64,000 nt of DNA from Coprinellus micaceus. Taxonomy: Eukaryota; Basidiomycota; Agaricomycetes; Agaricales; Psathyrellaceae. The translations under genes were made by a program, and so were the position numbers. Location of the stretch: the NCBI GenBank assembly GCA_951394405.1, contig OX596340.1:1674001-1738000 (forward strand), read 5' to 3'. Below the pieces are notes generated by a model. It did not search any database, had not been told where the DNA came from, and was given only the letters and a program-made list of their open reading frames with translations. Shown here in pieces: positions 32,748 through 43,976 of this stretch (positions are counted from its first letter, which is position 1; the number at the start of each line of letters is the position of its first letter).

Positions 32748-33460
32748 ATGGACTCTCTACGCAAACGTGTTCCTTTCAAAGCGACCGAGGGTGAGGAAGG
32801 GGAGGAGGAGAGAATCTTGGACGAGCAGGGTGAGTTCTCTGTCTAGTGTCGGTCCCCCCTTTGACTATTGACATGACCTCCCTTGAACAGAGCAAGAAGA
32901 AGTCATAGACCGTCTGCGCAGAACCAACGAGGTCTCCACAGCTCAGAACTATTTGCTCATCCAAGTCCTTCTGGGATTGTCGCTTACTGCGTATGCCCTT
33001 CTTCCGGTATCTTCACCATCCTTTGGCTAATGAAGTCTGAGGCAGACAGATCACGTATCTCTTCAATCCATCTAAACAAACTCCACTCGCAAACATATTT
33101 CCGATCTCCTCTTCGAATAGCACCCCAATACCCCTCTCGACAGTCCTCACCCTCTTCTCGATCGTTACGCACCTCAACCTCCTTCTGCAATGCCGGCTCC
33201 CTCTACTTCTATCTCTCTCCCGCAAACTTAGCAGCACCCCAAATGCTATCGAGCCGGTCTCGTTTGCCTTGACCTACGCGGCATCTGCTGTTGGGCCTAC
33301 TCTTTGCTTGTTCCTCGGAAAGCCATGGCAAACGACTGGGTGGTGGATGGCGAGCCTGGTGATTGCGTACGTGACGGACACTGTGGTGGAGGCGATCGAG
33401 GAGGGCCGGAACGGGGTGGCGGAGGTAGAGGGGATGAAATACGTTGCACCAGGGGCGTAG
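32748..33460 (+). CDS. Small polytopic membrane protein, unknown
   Basis: A 198-residue protein from exons 32748..32829, 32891..32990, 33046..33460. The N-terminus is acidic and cytosolic-looking (MDSLRKRVPFKATEGEEGEE). It is followed by a hydrophobic helix (YLLIQVLLGLSLTA), a polar loop with PSKQTPLANIFPISSSNSTP, a second hydrophobic stretch (LSTVLTLFSIVTHLNLLLQ) and a final pair around FALTYAASAVGPTLCLFLG and WWMASLVIAYVTDTV. The tail is acidic. I recognise no named family; the pattern resembles conserved fungal ER or vacuolar membrane proteins of unknown function. Both introns keep phase. Confidence 0.7.
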
Positions 33461-34341
33461 TGCGCGGCCATACACGCTTTGAAGGCGTCGGCCCTGAGGC
33501 GAAGCTGCATTGTGTGCAATGAGTGACGCCCTCAGTGAGCTTATGCTCATTTCACGCCATCCCATGCTACTGGATGCAAACTCAGCCAGACGGCACTCGT
33601 CATTCAACCTTCCGCGTCCTCTACGGCGCGGCCAATAGCTCTCGGTTCTCGCTATAGGGTGGCCGCTCCCCCGAGACGCGTCGTCGCATATCATTGTGCA
33701 GGGATAGCCACGATCTGGAACAGACCTGCCCGATAATCCAGGTTCACGAGACGGGCGCCTATTCGGTCGGCACCCTTCCTCGCTGATAAGTCTCTGCGTT
33801 GAGGACGGGGGAAGTGTTCTCTATGGACTTACCCCTAGTAGTACATGACGACGAGTAAGGTCGACTATCGATTAAAACACCATTACTGTTGTAGATCCGT
33901 CACTACTCCCAGTCCAGTGTGATGACAATACGATTCCCGCTGTGTCGCCCTTCTTGAAATCTGAGCAACGTCTCCGCCTTACAGGAGGTGGCGGGGATGG
34001 CGCCGTCCTTCCTGACCTCCTTCGAACGTTATCGTGACAGTGTGAAACGCCCCAGAACGGCAGAGACTCCCTCAAAGGGTCGTGAGATGACGTATTGGCT
34101 TAGCATGTTCTCTAAAGTATCCTTCACGTTAAGAGCGTGCTCTCCAGCCGCCAGACCTCTGATTCGACCCTCCCTCTCGACTATCGGCTTCCGTCTTGTG
34201 CGGTCGTCGGAGAAGGGACTATCTTCGCGTTGTCCCCCTTTGGCTCGCCCCTTTACCCAGTTCCCGGCATCAACCCCGATTCACAACCAGCAAACACGGT
34301 TTACTCCCAGACGACGACCGAGAACTCAAAGCGTTGCTAAC
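33461..34341. other. 5' region of the rhodanese phosphatase gene
   Basis: 881 bp. From 33997 a frame is open without stop into the phosphatase start at 34342. It encodes an Arg/Ser-rich stretch (for example SPAARPLIRPSLSTIGFRLV) that could be a mitochondrial-type extension or simply a 5' UTR. Otherwise nothing seen. Confidence 0.3.
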
Positions 34342-35332
34342 ATGTCGACGAGCAGCACGGGGAGCGTAAAGCTCATGAGTGTACATGTGAGTTTACTTGC
34401 TGAGTGCTGAGCTGAGTGTTCGGTGGGACTGACTGCACAGCGGGTCTTGTTTATCCCTCTCAATCTCGTATGCTCTCTCTGGTTTCATCACCCCCATGAT
34501 CTCCCTGTCGACAAACCGTCGATATACGCACCTCAAACGGACTCGATCCATACTGCAATACGACACATGGACCAATTCCCTACACCTGGAACCTTGAACC
34601 CCAATTCCCTTATACCCACCCTCGTCCCCCCACGATACGCGCCGTCCACCCTGGGCCTACACATCTACTTGAATATAGGACCTCGCAACCCTGATCAAAT
34701 CACCCACCACACCTGATACCCCAAAAGACTACCTCGTCGTCGATGTCCGAGATGACGATTTCGCTGGAGGGAACATTGTTGGGGCATTGAATCACCCATC
34801 GCGCAAGTTCATGTCCTCGGTGAACCAGCTGGTGGAACAGACGCGGAAGGAGGGGCAGAAGAAGGTCGTTTTCCATTGTGCGTTGTCGCAAGTAAGGTGA
34901 GCGTCTAGCTTATACCGTTCCCCGAAGGGCACAGGGAGCCCTTGAAGGTTGGACGGGGTGGTAACGCTAACGACGTTTCTTAGAGGACCCAAGGCCGCTC
35001 AGGTCTACGAGGAGACGAGGCGGAATCTGTACCCTGAAGAGGCGGGTTCGTACGAGGTTATCGTGTTGCAGAATGGGTTTACGGGGTTCCAAGCTCATTT
35101 CAAGGTGCGTTTCACGTCTTACAGCCTATCCTCCTCTCTCACAAGCATCTCTGGAATGCCAACCATGTCCCCCTTCATACTCGCTGGGATACCCACTCGC
35201 TGTCGTCGACGAACTCTTTTGCAACGTTCACGGAATCGCTCTCGCCCTGCGCACACTTGCTACCCTTAACAGGACGATCCCGTTCTGGTAGAGAACTGGG
35301 AGGAAGAGTACTGGAACAGCGAGTGGGCATAA
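34342..35332 (+). CDS. Cdc25/Ibp1-like rhodanese phosphatase (or arsenate reductase Acr2 type)
   Basis: Single rhodanese-domain protein-tyrosine phosphatase. Secure exons: 34342..34386, 34679..34896, 34984..35104, 35273..35332. Motifs: DYLVVDVRDDDFAGGNIVGA, then the catalytic loop HCALSQVRGPKAA (H-C-x5-R, Cys and Arg visible), then YEVIVLQNGFTGFQAHFK and the C-terminus ENWEEEYWNSEWA. This matches small Cdc25-like phosphatases such as S. pombe Ibp1 and fungal arsenate reductases; which of the two cannot be decided. The N-terminus is uncertain: the usual Y-I-S/T-x-x-E-L entry to the domain is missing, so a micro-exon may lie in the 292-nt first intron, or a longer start at 33997 may be used. 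Confidence 0.75.
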
Positions 35333-35605
35333 TGGCTTGCTTCGTCCCCGCCTGCACTGTGTTTCCACTTGGGTTCGAGGGGGACAAAGGGGGTACTCGT
35401 TGGGCTCTGGCGTCGCGTTTTCAATGCTAGGTTCTATTGTTTTTGGTGTAAGGATATAAGCAGAATTGCACCTCAATTATATGTCGTGATACGGTTCGTT
35501 TTCCTTCACGATATTAGGCTCAGGATTCCTTCGAGATCAAGGCGCAAAAGGGACGTACCATGGAGGGGTGATAAGGGAAGGGAACTAGCGTGTGGAAAGA
35601 GAAGT

Positions 35606-36592
35606 CTACGACGACTCGGAGGAGGCGGATGAAGGGGAGGAAGCTTTGCGTTTAGGCATCGACTCGATGATCTGCTCGACCTTTTTGCGTTCTTGGGTCA
35701 TTTGGCTTTGGCAGATGTGCCTAAAGTGGGGAGGTGGACGCGGTTAGTTGGGTAGTTTAAGGGGGAGTAGACGGAGGGTGCGCGTGGTAAGAGTATGATT
35801 GTAGCCAATGGTTCGAGAGCCTGTGCAAAGGGAAGGTACGACTGGCAATCGTAGGGGCGGGACTCAGTTCGCAAGGTCGTGCGTTCGTACGTGTGGGTTT
35901 GTCTCGCACACGTATCAACGCACAACCTAGCAATATGAGGCCAGGACTACAGCTGTAAGCCACGGGGAAGCCGGCATATGTGTTCAAAGGGGTCCGAGAT
36001 TGAAGAAACGAGAGGACGGGGACGAGAAAGAGTACGTACCATGAGCCCAACGAAATCAAGGCGAAGGTCCCGACTGCCCAGTTACCCGCCACCATAGGAT
36101 CTAAGCAAGGCGTTAGTCCCAACACCGCGAAGGGGAAGGGGGAGAGGAATGCAACGTACTGGCACGCAACCCCCGGATGACACCAATGCCTAGTCCTCCT
36201 GCAATTCCGTATAACAGGCTGTTGCGTGCGCACGGGAGCTCTGTAATGTGTCTGGCGCTCTGAATGGATTGAGCGTCGCGTCGAATGTATACGGGTTCGG
36301 GTTGCAGAGTTCGACCCAGGGCATCCAATACCATGGGATGCGGTTGGCGTATGGATTGTTCACAAAGAGAGGCGGGGGTTGGAGGTGAGTTAGCATGGCA
36401 CCGAGTACGAAAAAGGAGTCGCAGATAAGATTGTGAGCCCAGGTATCCTCTGCGTTGAAAGGCTCGGTGAGAACGTACGTTGAGGGAATCTACAGCGAGG
36501 TTTCCTGTTGCTGCGGGTAGTTTCGAAGGAAGTTCATGCACCTGAGCAGGAGGATTTGAAGAGTTGGAGGGGTCTGACGAAGGCGAGCTCAT
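35606..36592 (-). CDS. COX20: Cytochrome c oxidase assembly protein COX20
   Basis: Inner-membrane chaperone for Cox2 in assembly of mitochondrial complex IV, 129 residues. Exons 36479..36592, 36160..36259, 36040..36100, 35606..35720. The conserved core is ARHITELPCARNSLLYGIAG with GLGIGVIRGLRA (first membrane helix) and VAGNWAVGTFALISLGSW (second helix), followed by HICQSQMTQERKKVEQIIES. The N-terminus is Ser/Pro-rich. Intron 1 (219 nt) is unusually long; the frame also stays open through it, so partial retention would add about 73 residues. The acceptor was chosen to bring the HITELPCARN motif next to the N-terminal exon, as in other fungi. Confidence 0.78.
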
Positions 36593-37187
36593 CGTCGTCG
36601 GTCAGGTGTCAACGTCGATGACGGTGAGCGAACAAGTCGCCGACGTCCAGTCCCATCTTGTCAAGCCCAGACCCGGGGATAACGCGGTGGACATGTCAAG
36701 GGTAGGCCGGTAGGAGCGAGAGGCGCGATTCAAAAGGGTCGTGTATTCGTCTACCTAGTGAACTACCAGTACTTTTGCTCGTCGACGTCGTGTACAACCG
36801 CGCCCTCCGAGTCATCGCGGTTGTCGCTGAGCTCGGAGTTCCAAGCCCGATATTAGGGCCAGCATCGCCACCAACGCCCTCACGTGTTCTGCCTCCTCGA
36901 GTCCAAATGGGGAAATAATGCAGCAAGTCACTCTCCTTCGCTCAGCCTGGTCCCCCTGTGGTCGTCCCTGGTCACGGTGAGGAAAACAGGGTCGATACCT
37001 CCACATACGACAAGCAAGCACCCACCACCATCTCCACGGTTGAGCCCCTTGCTCCCTCGACTTTGACCCCTGCCCGCCCACATTGACGACCCATTGCGAC
37101 TACCGGACAGTATATTTGTGTTATTCTGGTGCGTGGTTGCGGTTCTGTGTGATGTGGAGGTGCGCTGACTCGCTGTAGAAATTCAAC
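36593..37187. promoter_or_regulatory. Divergent promoter region, COX20 / acidic protein
   Basis: 595 bp between divergent starts. Short frames on both strands lack motifs. No other feature seen. Confidence 0.3.
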
Positions 37188-39969
37188 ATGGCCCGAACGA
37201 CGCGCAACTCCCAACGCGCTGCAGCCGACGCTATCCCGCCCTCCGCCTCCCACCCTGCGTTTCCCTACGACTTCAACACCAACCCTGTCCCATTCGTGAG
37301 CCTAGAAGCCTTGAACGACCTCGAAGATCTGCATCAAGATCGGTCTGAGGCCCTCGAACATCAAGATCAGGAGCAGCGTCCCACTGTCCGTCGTCGCAGC
37401 GCCCGCCAGGCCGTAAAAGTGATCGCGGATGCCCCCGCCGCTCCTCCTGTACCCGTCAGTGCGCCAACAGCAGCAGACGTCCCCCGCCCGCTCCCTTCAG
37501 ACGCCCTCCTACCTGCAGCAATGCCAAGCGCAACGTTTTGGGCGACTTGATGTCCCCTCCTCCACCTGAACCGACCCCAAGTGTAGCAACATTCGACGAG
37601 CTCAACGACGAGAACGTCATCTATACTGCCCTTACCCGCATGGTCCCCGTCCCTTACAACGCCAAGCACAGGCTTCTCGAGTCCAGGGGCCCCCACAATC
37701 CGTTCTGGGGCTCTTGGCGGCCCCCAGTCCACGAGGCCCAATTCCGACGACCCACCCAATGGGAGGATGTTGGGTATTACCAGGAAAACGAGTGGGACAC
37801 CGATACCGAGGAGTACACCCGGCGCACGCCTCGCCCACCTCGCCCCAGTCCCAAGGCGCCGGAGACGGACAGGGATCCTTCCGTGCTTTCTGATGAGGAA
37901 TCAGTTCTGCGTAAGGGCGACAAAAAGAGGAGGGAGTGGATTATCTTCAAGCCTGCTGGGACCAGGTACATCAAGAGTAGGCTGGCCTTTCCGGGGTTGC
38001 GCGAGGGGAAGAAGCTGAGGCTTGTGGAGGATAACGGGAAGGCGCAGTACTGGGAGGGGGTGGAGACGCCTCAGAAGGCGGATGAGGCAGCTCCGGGGTC
38101 GCCGCGGCCAAGTTCTGCACGCTCCCCGAGGACGACGATGTTGATTTTGGCGAGAACGGCGATCCCCTCCCCAACCCCGACGTCCATCCGTCCACCAATC
38201 TCGCCACTGCCGACTGGCTCGCAGACCACGTCCACGAACTCGCGCACGAGGCCGAGCTCATGAACGAGTGCAAACGAGGCAAGTGTTCACCTGGGGTAAG
38301 CTCATGATCGAGAACGATGATCTGGATCAGGACGAGAAGGGTGTTGAGAAGCTGTTGGAGAGTGTGAAGGAGATCGCGCCTCCTGACGTCTTCAAGAGTG
38401 CCGTGGCCTGTGTGCGCCGCGTCGATATGGACGACCCGGAGAATAATTTTGGCCCAACGAAGTACAGTCCGTACGACGACTACGTTCGAAAGATGGCCAC
38501 CCAGCGACAGTCCGTTCCCCCTGCCCCTCGCGTTACCGCCCCTCCCGCCCATGCCACCTCCAGCAATGGTAACACCGGTCCCAAGCCGAAGCCCTTGGTA
38601 CGAGCGACGTACGAAGAGAAGCTGGCTATGGCGGAAGCACTCACCGACCTCCAGGCACCTTCCACGGACGAGAATGCCAACGGCAAGACTCGCCAGAAGG
38701 CCAAGCCTCGGACTCGCGTCGCCGCCACCGTCGAGGAGAACGAGGACGAAACCGATGTTGAGGAGGATGGGACTGAAGGTTCGGGGGAGTCCAGCGACGG
38801 CGAGGCCGACGAGGAGAACAAGCCCCGTACCGCTGCGTCCCAAGCCCATGCGGGGCCTTCCTCTCCCAACTCTGAGAAGGGCGACGGCGAGGATGCGGAC
38901 GACGAGAACGAGAGCCCCGTCAAAGCCAAGAAGCGCACCCGGAATCAGAAGGAAGACCAAGCCCCCAATAACGTGTTTGACGATTTCTACGCGGACGAGG
39001 AGAACATGTGTGAGCCCACTCCTGGTGAAGTCGAGACTGAAGTTCAGGATGAGAGCAAGGACGAGAACGAGAACGAAGCGGATGACTCGGAGGAGGGCGA
39101 TGAGGACGCGGAGGAAACGCCAGCCTCGCAGACCGCCGCCACTTTCGTCATCTGGAACGATGGCGACTGCAAGACAGGCGCTGAGAAGAAGACCAGGGAC
39201 CCCAAGCCCGCTCCGTGGGGACCCAAGAGGATGCCTTCTTCTATGCCAAGCAGGTACGGTGTGGCTGCCCTCGTCTTCCCGAGAGCGTACTAACTAGCTC
39301 TGTAGGAACTTGAAGCGCGATCGCGACGAGCGCGACAATGAGTACTCTGAGGGCAGCAATGAAGAGAACGATGAGAACGAGGACTCCTGGATGCCTAGCA
39401 AGAAAAGAAGAGTCTCCGGCTACTATGGTATGTCCTTGCTTGGAACTCGGTTACAAATTCACGGTACGGTTATGCTCACTCGAGATTCAGGAGCTAATGA
39501 TGAAAATGCACCAGTCGCCTCGGCATCTCAAGCTGAGGTAGACCGATACTATAAATATGAAACAGACGAGCCCAGCGGGAACCGTCCCCTTTCGCCCACC
39601 TCCGAGCGACCCAGTTCCGAAGAGCACGAAGACGAGGAGATCGAGACAATCCTCTCCTGCATCGAGGACTCCCCTGCTGGCTCTCCCGAGCCTACCGGTG
39701 ACACCTCCCTCTCGGTTCACCTGAACGGGTTCGACGACGACGACGTGGAGATGTCCGACGAGTCAGAAGAGGATCAGAACGAAAACACCGCGCCCGCCCC
39801 TCCTGCTGCCACATCAGTACCAGCCCTCGCTCTTCTCCTTCCTTCCCCTCTCATTGTGCCCTCTGTCCAAGTGAGGAGAGCCAGGCCGTTGAGGAGGGAC
39901 GAGGTGACTGTAGTCGGTAACAGGCGATTCATCTATGGACGAGTCTTCGAGGGTGGGGAGGAGGTGTGA
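37188..39969 (+). CDS. Large acidic disordered protein, reading frame interrupted
   Basis: Lineage-specific protein of roughly 850 residues rich in Asp, Glu, Ser and Pro, no enzyme motif; composition suggests a nuclear factor. It starts MARTTRNSQRAAADA. Open blocks: 37188..~37295; ~37400..38095; ~38096..38283; 38284..39254; 39305..39427; 39490..39969. The last two introns have good sites. The first frame change can be explained by an intron (37296..37399). Two others cannot: near 38095 (run of four G) and at 38283 (AAG-TG, one base short of AAGGTGTTCACC), where coding-like sequence simply continues in another frame. Either the assembly has single-base deletions or the gene is decaying. The N-terminal module is duplicated on the ABC-domain gene at 32216. 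Confidence 0.5.
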
Positions 39970-41340
39970 GATACTCTTTCTGAGAAACTGGATGAGTTGT
40001 TCAACGAGGAGAACGAGGGGTGAATGAGCTGTCATCGTGTGACGATGATGAGGAGGGGGGTGTGGATAGAAAGAGCGGCCGAGAGTTAGAGTGGCCGCTG
40101 AGGGGAATTGGGTTCCTTTTGTACCGTGGTCCATGTGTTTCCCGTTCGTGCTGTCTGCTTTGCTTTTACCTTGTACATTGCTTTCGCCCGAGTGGCATTC
40201 TCCGATGTGTCCCTCCCTTGCTTTCACTTACCGTACCATTTGTTTGTGATATCCCCAACAATCTGGGTCCGCCTGCTTCTTCACGATACGTACATCCCTT
40301 CACCCTCCATACCCCTAAAACGTGTTCGCTTTGTATCGAGAGTTGGTGCTTTCCCTGGATCGCTACAAATCGTTCGCATATCGAGGTGTCGGAGACTCGG
40401 ACGTTCGTGTCGTTTTATCGAGTAGCGGTTCTTTCCCTTCTGAATAACGCATATTCGCTGCTTCAAATTTCAGTGCGGCTTGAGAAGGTGCAAGAGTCCA
40501 GACTCCAGACACGTTCCCGAACTTTAAAGGACCAAGGTTTGCTGGAGAAAGGGAGATTGAGACGATCGGAAGTCTAAGTTACCGGCACGACAGACCAGGG
40601 CAAAAAGGAGAAGCACAGTAGGGCGAAGGGTGTGATGGAAGTTGAGGGAAAGAAGGGTCGCTCATTACGACATTCGCCTGAAGGTCAGCCTGCTCCAACA
40701 GGTTGGCTCGCCATCGCGAAAACTGCAAGATCGGCCCGGGCCAGCTGAAATCTTTCGGCCTCTTTTCGGCCTCCAGTGCGCCAAGTGCGGACGGGCGCTT
40801 ATTTCACGCCGATGTTCGCTGTTGCGCTTGCTAATGCTATGCACCGCCTGGTGCTTGTGCCAGGCGAGTTTAACTCTCCTCCGCAGCTTACACCTTCTAA
40901 AGTGCAGTCGTGTCGCCTGCCAGGATTGGACGTATCGGTGTGAGAGGGAACTTCGGACGAGGCGCCTTACCCAAAATAAAAATGTTTGTCAGGCCCCCTG
41001 ATGGTGACGACGTGCCCAACCTGGCACGGAAAGCAATAGCCTACTACTTGTATCTCAATTTGAAATCGGGATCCATCTAGTTAGGTATGCTTGGGACGAC
41101 AAAAAGAAACGCGTGACCTCGAGCATGAAAACTCCAGTTCCCTGCCGCAAATGCCACGGAGAGTGTGTAGAATGCAATCATATGTGAAGAAGGGCAAAGG
41201 GAGGTCAAAGATACATCACACGAAAGTGCTCCATGTGCGAAGCCATAAATAAATGAACGAATGTGAGGCATTGAGCAATGAGGGCGCGAGTAGGAGCCTA
41301 TCAGATTATAAGTGAAAGTAGAAGTTTAAGGCAAATTTTT
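39970..41340. other. Long stretch without supported genes
   Basis: 1371 bp between the acidic-protein gene and the orphan gene on the minus strand. The first ~300 bp are probably 3' UTR. Frames at 40020-40577 and 40642-41001 show no conserved look or splice support. Confidence 0.35.
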
Positions 41341-42324
41341 CTAGAACGTTGCCCTCTGTTGCGCATGCGGATGGCCTTGGTTCCTTCCTTGGCTTGCTGC
41401 TCTGGGAAGGGACCCAAAGACCATGTCAATTGGATACGGTTGCCCGGGGAGCGTATACGCGACCTCCACGTTTTCACCACCAAGGGGCCCAAGGGTCTTG
41501 TAAGTGGTTGGGGTCGGCCGAATACGCTCAGGGCGTGATGAAATATCGGCAGTCGGTAGTGCGTGGCCATGCGAGAAAACGCCAGGATACTGAGCTGGAA
41601 TGGGGGCGGTGCATAAATGGGCGAAGGGGATGCTCTGCCCTGGACGACATGGCGCTGCTGTAAAACTTGGCGGGTAATAGTATCCTTGTGCGTCACCTCC
41701 TCGGCGGCTGTTGGCTTCATCAAGGCAGCCTGCGCGAGTGAAGGTACCTCAGTATGAATTTGACTACCTTTAGCATTTAAAATAGAGTTGCGTGACATAC
41801 CACAATCGCAACTTGGTCTTCGCTCACTGTGGGCGCGGTGGGGACCTGAAATATTCCAGAGCACACACGACGTGTGTAAGCTCGTGTACGGTTTATCATC
41901 GGTACAAGAGAGAGCTCCGACGTACTCCTATTTAAATCCCCCCTCTGGTTCATATCGTGGTATTCGTTGCGATTGGGAGTATAGAACGATCGACTTTCTT
42001 CGTGCGCTAAGGAGTGGCAGTGAGTCAGTACAGGCACCGGGTTTTTCCAATACTATTTCTACCTGGGAGTTGAGGACGAGAAGTAGACTGATATTGTACG
42101 GACACATGGTTTCCGCTGAAATTTGTGCCGGTGTATCCGTTTGAGGTCCCGTTGAATTGTATGCCACTGAAGTCTCCATTCACAACATTGCATCCTGCCC
42201 CTTTGGTGCTGTAGGACCGGATGGCTCGAGGATCGTTGCTGTGGACTGGGTTGCGAGGTTCGCGACCGCCCCGATGGGCGAAATCGTGGCGCATGGCACT
42301 CCTGGTTGCAGCTGCAGGGTCCAT
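41341..42324 (-). CDS. Orphan Pro/Tyr-rich protein with GxFSGxxFNGT motif
   Basis: A 258-residue protein assembled from exons 42063..42324, 41926..42006, 41801..41845, 41341..41729; all phases agree. The N-terminal part has the glycine/asparagine-rich stretch GAGCNVVNGDFSGIQFNGTS followed by GYTGTNFSGNHVSVQYQ, a pattern seen in many basidiomycete proteins of unknown role, including NACHT N-termini. The middle is polar (SRSFYTPNRNEYHDMNQRGD). The C-terminal exon is rich in Pro, Tyr and Ala (DAQGYYYPPSFTAAPCRPG, PTTYKTLGPLGGENVEVAYT). No transmembrane segment or signal peptide. A TATA-like TATATAGTATAAA lies 60-80 bp upstream (about 42391-42404). It is the next gene downstream of the NACHT NTPase on the same strand. 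Confidence 0.6.
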
Positions 42325-43976
42325 GGGTTAGCACAAGAGAGTTAAGTGGGAGGTGTATGATAAACCAGGGAAGAGGCAGCTGCGGTAAGGTCTATATAGT
42401 ATAAAGTCGATGCGGGGATTGAATCTCTTGGTGGAGTTGTGGCGGTGGCGGTCATACAGTATCCTCGAGGTGCATCTGCAGTTCACACATGAGTTCAACC
42501 GCTTTGGACACCTCCATGTTTAGATGCACGAGGAGAGAGCAGGCACCGTTGCCACCCTCGAGAATCATCGGGTGGAAGGTTTTCTTTAGAGCATGGCAGG
42601 TCTTTTATCTTCGAGAAGGATTCATAAAATATTTCGAACCGTATTTGACTAGAACATATCCCTCCCCAGGCCTACCCTAGGCATTATGGCGTCGTGAGTT
42701 CTGAGCTTTCTAGGTTGCCGATTGCTAAGAGAGTCGGCCGAGATTACCCTGTCCGCGTGTGGGAGGCCTAGGTCAGCGATCGCGAGGGCTACGCTTTGCG
42801 GAGATTTGAATCAGGAGCACGGTATATAATCCGGTTGATTCCTAAGCATCGATAAGCGCCCGAAACGGCGTCCATTTGAAGATCAGCGGTTAACACCCTG
42901 TGGCCCTACCCGCGTTTTGAGAGGGGCCGAGGACGTCCGATTCCGAAATTTGCCTTCGACCTTTCCAGGCGAGGTCATTGTGCCCGCTGTGACCAATACC
43001 GGCTCTCCCGCCACAGAACGTGGAAACATGAATGCACTGGCTTGCCACGCCAGAAGGGATCACTTTACCAACACTTTACTTCCTCATCGAGCATATTGGA
43101 TGCGAGAGGCACCGCTCCGCACGACGAGGAACACCGATAATTCATGGCCCGAGTGGCGACGGCGTGCACCCGATCTACGCTTCCGCACCAACGCAGAGCG
43201 CTCGCATTAGCACTCATATGCGCCTTATGCCAAGGACAGCGAGCGGGCTAAAGGGGGATCACGAGCGTTCGGAAGCGGTGCGGAGGCCCTGAGCTCAAAG
43301 GACAGGGTACCATCGCACTGAGCAAGAACACCAGTGAAAGGCAGAGGAGCACTGCAACGCACAGCACTTTTTCTATTTTCCCACTGTCACCGGAAGGAAG
43401 TACCCAGAGTTTCAGAGGGTCCCACTCGGCTATAGGAGATGAACAGAGCTAACTTTCTGCCAGTGAATTCTGCAGTGCGGTCGTGATGGGATCAGATTTC
43501 GTCCTTATAAGGAATCGCTTTCCTCTCTTCAGGAAAAAAAACCTCACAACTCGTGGCACAACCAGGGAGGCTCATTAATACCAACGGTGGAACATCGCTG
43601 CTCCACCCTTACCGGAACGCCAAAAAGGGTTCTCTTGACATGTATGAGGTTCATTTGTCGTTCATATATGACGTGTCCACAAAGAAAGGTCAAACGAGAC
43701 CGGCATCGACATCGATAGATGGTGAGCGATGCGCTGTTTTACCTACTTTTGGTTCCTGATTGAGGTCGGTAACTGTCGGGGCCTCGAGTTCACCCTATGT
43801 CGGGCACGGGTCAAGTGAAAGGTCCTCGAACAGCGGTCTGCGTGGATGGACCCAAGCCTAGCACCATCCGACGTTCAAGGATAAGTAACATGGGGTGTAT
43901 TGAAGTTCGGCGGTTGATAGTCATGTCGAAGGCCTAAACCCTGTCTCGAAGGACGGTACGATCACATACGCGGAAA
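42325..43976. other. Long stretch without supported genes
   Basis: 1652 bp between the orphan gene and the NACHT gene. It contains the TATA element of the orphan gene near 42391-42404. Short frames at 42489, 42917, 43032 and 43553 have no motif, codon bias or splice support. Confidence 0.4.

Noticed and set aside
37971..38960. A 329-codon minus frame and a 299-codon Arg/Pro-rich plus frame over the acidic-protein gene
   Set aside because: Both are shadows of GC-rich acidic codons in the third frame (Glu/Asp codons read as Arg or Leu/Val runs).
41301..41864. A 187-codon minus frame as a single-exon gene
   Set aside because: The spliced frame ending at 41341 has clearer protein character and phase-matched exons; the long frame shares only the 45-nt third exon.
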